A DNA stretch of 7,267 bases from the NCBI GenBank assembly GCA_023818725.1, contig JAMWBX010000058.1, positions 1 to 7,267 of the forward strand, given 5' to 3'. This DNA is from Candidatus Omnitrophota bacterium (GTDB lineage: Bacteria; Ratteibacteria; UBA8468; B48-G9; DTJG01). Positions 4,615 through 7,267 of the stretch are shown piece by piece. How positions within the stretch are numbered: the stretch's first letter is position 1; every line of letters starts with the position of its first letter. The notes under the pieces were generated by a model. That model was given only the letters and a program-made list of their open reading frames with translations. It was not told the DNA's origin and did no database searches. The position numbers were made by a program, and so were the translations under genes.

Positions 4615-7267
4615 TCACTTAAGTTTCAGAAATTCAAATTCATTGATATTAAGATTCACAATCAAACGATTTTCTTTTTTCTCTGTCCTGATTTTTTCAA
4701 ATACACTTTCTACTGCATCCGCTTTTATTCTTTCTGTGTCTATTGCCACATTCAATCCTTTAACCGGTTTACCAGCATAATTAACAAGCGATATGTAGTA
4801 AGAGCCTGTTTCTCTATCTTTCAGGACATTTGCTTCAACACAAGGACTATCTGTATATATCTTCGGCAAAGGTAATAAATCTCCTATCACTGCCCTGATA
4901 AATTCCCTCACCTGTTCATTATAGTTCGGGTAGTTGTACACGCTTAAATCCTCTCCACCCCTGCCAAATGGCTTAATTGGATACGCCCCCTTTAAGTATG
5001 ATATACCGGGCAAAGCGCCTATTATTATGGCTTCGCCTTTACCATATCTATTGGAAACTATGGCTGGCTCGCCATTTAAAAACCTTGCTATCACCCTGCC
5101 TCCATCGATCTCAAAACTCTGTCTGTATCCATATACCTGCATCGACATTTTCTTTCCATTGGATTCCATCTCTATTTCATCCAGCGGCAAAGCATACAAT
5201 AACTCAAGTTTTGGACGCAGACTTTTTTCTCTTTTTATTAAACTGGCTTTCTTTATTCCGAATACTTCTTTCAAAATTTCCAGTTCCTGATTGTACTGGT
5301 TTCTAAATCCGCCCCCTGCCACAGAAATCAATTTCCCGCCTTCATTTACCCATTCCTTGAGCGCCTGCGCTGCTTCGTCACTTATGTGATCTCCCACCAG
5401 CACATATACATCATAGTTTTTCAAATATCCCTCTACTAAATCCTGCTCACCAAGCACTTCCACCGGTATTTGCATATGCTTTAACATCAGATACAGGTAT
5501 GTTCTTTCCCCGGGATAAATGGTATTTCCAGGAGCATACCATGACGGCACTATCTTTTCTTCCGCAATATCCCAAATGTCTGTGCTTGTCAACCATCCTA
5601 TCGCTATTCTGCCCTGCTCTACATCCGAATTCATTATCTCGCGCTCAATTGCTCCTATGCGATAGTTTGCCTCTTTCACTGTCTTGAATATTTCGGGGTA
5701 GTACTTGACATCAAAGTAATTGATCCAGTCAAAACACTGTCCTGCGAAAGTGTATGCGCCAAGCCTGACAAATTCAGAAGGATATCCATAATAGCTGTAT
5801 GATATCAGGTATGTGCCTTTTGGCGTATTATAGTATTTTGAAAGAGCCCTTGCGATCGCACATTCATAAGATAATACCTGCGCACCGGGAAAATCTGGTG
5901 TGTTCAATCCCCATGATATCTCGCTGGAATATCCTGTCACACCTCTTTCTGAAAACAATAAAAAAGGATCTACACCTGAATGAATTGAAGGCTTTCGACC
6001 TGTTGATGGGAAAAAACTGCCTGAGTGTGTAATGGTGCCTTCTGGAAATATTTCTTCAGCAATTTTTGTGGCATTTTTTGAATTTTCCGCAAAAAGCAAG
6101 GCCCTGAAATAATGCGAGTGATAATAAAGCACTGGCCTTGATATGGATTCTTCAAAATCACCTGTGCCCAATTTCACCAGATTCCACACTTCTTCTTCTG
6201 TGACACTTTTATCCCTGGCTATTTTTGTAAGATCTTCAAGACTCAGCACATCATATACAGATACTTTTTTTTCTTTTAAGTACTTTCTAAATTTCTCATT
6301 AATCTTCTCCCATTCGCGCAGCACAGAAAGTGATGGCGGTGAAGATTCTTCTATGAGTTTAATGCGCTGTGGAAGTTGCCCAAGTCCCTGTTGCTTGAGC
6401 TCATTATAGATTTTTTCATATTCTTTTAGCAGTCGTTCGTAATCACCTTCGTAACAGTACCTTCCAATGCCTGAGCCAGATGTGCGAAGATGAATATTTT
6501 GAAGGGATAAATATCCTACACCTCTGTTAAACCCAAATTTGTCTCCCTCAGAACCAAAAACATCAGGTGAGCACCTGCCATATTGCGCTGTAATCCCTGC
6601 GGTTGAATAAAGCTTTCTTGCATCAAAATCAACAGTCGGATTCACAGTAAAAGGAGCAACAAGTCCCATCTTCCGTGGTTTTTCCCCTTCAACAGGATAT
6701 TTCTCAATTTCCTCTGTAATTTGTTGAAAATACTCTGAAACGAGTCGGCCTGGCCTGGATTGAAGAATGTCCTTCTCCCAGTAGCTGTTCCCTGACGAAA
6801 CAATAATCTCATTCATTCCTGTGGCTGTTTTGAAGGTCAATCCTTTCTTTGCTTTAAGTGGAATTACTGCTGGTTTCTCTTTCTCTATATCCCGGGTGAT
6901 AAGAATTTCTGCTGGCTGGTCTGTGTCTACAAAAAATGTTGCCGGAAACACCTTCAAAACATCAATTCTTTCCCAATCTGTTTTTTCACCTGGCTTCAAA
7001 AGCATTGAGACATCTGGCATTTTATCTTTTAATCCCTGTCTTGAAAACCAGTAAACAGACCTTGGTCCCATATAATAGCCAACAAGCCAGAATCTTGTTT
7101 CAAGTCTTATTGTTGCAGGTCCGTCTGCCTTTTCTGACACAAGAATTTTCAAATAAACTGGTTGTTTAAACCTGTTCAACAGTGCAGGGATTTGCTGTCC
7201 TCTTGGCCAGGATGTATAGTCATCGCCTGGTTCAAGATTCAGGTCTGTCGTCAGATACATCAGGTCT
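4615..7267 (-). CDS. Large glycoside-hydrolase-like protein with beta-galactosidase-type trimerisation domain (N-terminus beyond the right edge)
   Basis: The frame stays open to the right edge. An ATG at 7260 could be a start, but the codons before it are open (Asp-Leu), no Shine-Dalgarno is seen and no signal peptide follows, so the gene is probably 5'-partial. Numbering from 7260 there are 881 residues. Residues 30-155 are beta-rich (sandwich-like). About 195-560 look like a divergent alpha/beta barrel with HSGVDPFLLFS (427-437), YSSEISWG (444-451), LSYECAIARALSK (463-475) and AGQCFDWINYFDV (506-518). About 585-755 match the flavodoxin/amidotransferase-like trimerisation domain of GH42 beta-galactosidases: YDVYVLVGDHISDEAAQALK (616-635), WVNEGGKLISVAGGG (637-651), RYGKGEAIIIGALPG (738-752). 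A C-terminal beta-sandwich ends in EFEFLKLK. Carboxylates in the barrel motifs (E447, E466, D511) are catalytic candidates only. Probably a glycan-degrading enzyme; I cannot name the family or the substrate. Confidence 0.75.
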   Translation of the reverse strand, partial: DLMYLTTDLNLEPGDDYTSWPRGQQIPALLNRFKQPVYLKILVSEKADGPATIRLETRFWLVGYYMGPRSVYWFSRQGLKDKMPDVSMLLKPGEKTDWERIDVLKVFPATFFVDTDQPAEILITRDIEKEKPAVIPLKAKKGLTFKTATGMNEIIVSSGNSYWEKDILQSRPGRLVSEYFQQITEEIEKYPVEGEKPRKMGLVAPFTVNPTVDFDARKLYSTAGITAQYGRCSPDVFGSEGDKFGFNRGVGYLSLQNIHLRTSGSGIGRYCYEGDYERLLKEYEKIYNELKQQGLGQLPQRIKLIEESSPPSLSVLREWEKINEKFRKYLKEKKVSVYDVLSLEDLTKIARDKSVTEEEVWNLVKLGTGDFEESISRPVLYYHSHYFRALLFAENSKNATKIAEEIFPEGTITHSGSFFPSTGRKPSIHSGVDPFLLFSERGVTGYSSEISWGLNTPDFPGAQVLSYECAIARALSKYYNTPKGTYLISYSYYGYPSEFVRLGAYTFAGQCFDWINYFDVKYYPEIFKTVKEANYRIGAIEREIMNSDVEQGRIAIGWLTSTDIWDIAEEKIVPSWYAPGNTIYPGERTYLYLMLKHMQIPVEVLGEQDLVEGYLKNYDVYVLVGDHISDEAAQALKEWVNEGGKLISVAGGGFRNQYNQELEILKEVFGIKKASLIKREKSLRPKLELLYALPLDEIEMESNGKKMSMQVYGYRQSFEIDGGRVIARFLNGEPAIVSNRYGKGEAIIIGALPGISYLKGAYPIKPFGRGGEDLSVYNYPNYNEQVREFIRAVIGDLLPLPKIYTDSPCVEANVLKDRETGSYYISLVNYAGKPVKGLNVAIDTERIKADAVESVFEKIRTEKKENRLIVNLNINEFEFLKLK

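Noticed and set aside
4588..4875. Plus-strand open frame that could be a continuation of the TolC/hydrolase remnant
   Set aside because: It is in another frame, its sequence does not continue a barrel fold, and it is antisense to the C-terminus of the large hydrolase-like protein.
1..7267. CRISPR arrays, tRNA or rRNA genes, insertion-sequence ends, defence systems
   Set aside because: No spaced direct repeats, cloverleaf-like segments, terminal inverted repeats, transposase or defence-type motifs were seen on either strand.

Overview
The window looks like an accessory carbohydrate-degradation region of a Gram-negative bacterium. It has low-to-moderate G+C, secreted lyase- and hydrolase-type proteins, and a piece of a TolC-type outer-membrane channel. 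Large unclassified beta-galactosidase-like proteins next to heparinase II/III-type lyases are common in PVC-superphylum bacteria (Lentisphaerae, Planctomycetes) and in Omnitrophota-like lineages. That placement is inference from gene content, not from a marker gene.

Layout. Positions 1-486 (minus) hold the first 162 residues of a secreted protein that runs off the left edge. Positions 487-581 are a compact divergent control region: two promoters whose -35 boxes overlap, and a perfect 16-bp palindrome over the minus-strand -10. Positions 582-1652 (plus) encode the tRNA 2-thiouridylase MnmA, the only housekeeping gene. Its tail overlaps by 46 bp, tail to tail, the end of a secreted heparinase II/III-like polysaccharide lyase (1607-3745, minus). 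Positions 3788-4606 (plus) hold an open but apparently two-ended gene remnant: the second half of a TolC-like channel domain fused to the first half of a glycoside-hydrolase-like barrel. Positions 4615-7267 (minus) hold a large glycoside-hydrolase-like protein with a GH42-type trimerisation/amidotransferase-like domain, cut by the right edge at its N-terminus.

How the genes fit together. The lyase, the large hydrolase-like protein and probably the secreted protein at the left edge would suit stepwise breakdown of an acidic or complex polysaccharide. The palindrome beside the left-edge gene is consistent with local repressor control of that gene. MnmA is unrelated to this and acts in tRNA U34 thiolation. 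The TolC/hydrolase remnant lies between two minus-strand genes and reads the other way, which suggests a past rearrangement. No RNA gene, CRISPR array, insertion sequence or convincing intrinsic terminator was seen. I find no complete new system. The most noteworthy items are the remnant with its unusual domain fusion, the unclassified hydrolase-like protein, the MnmA cysteine pattern and the shared divergent promoter.
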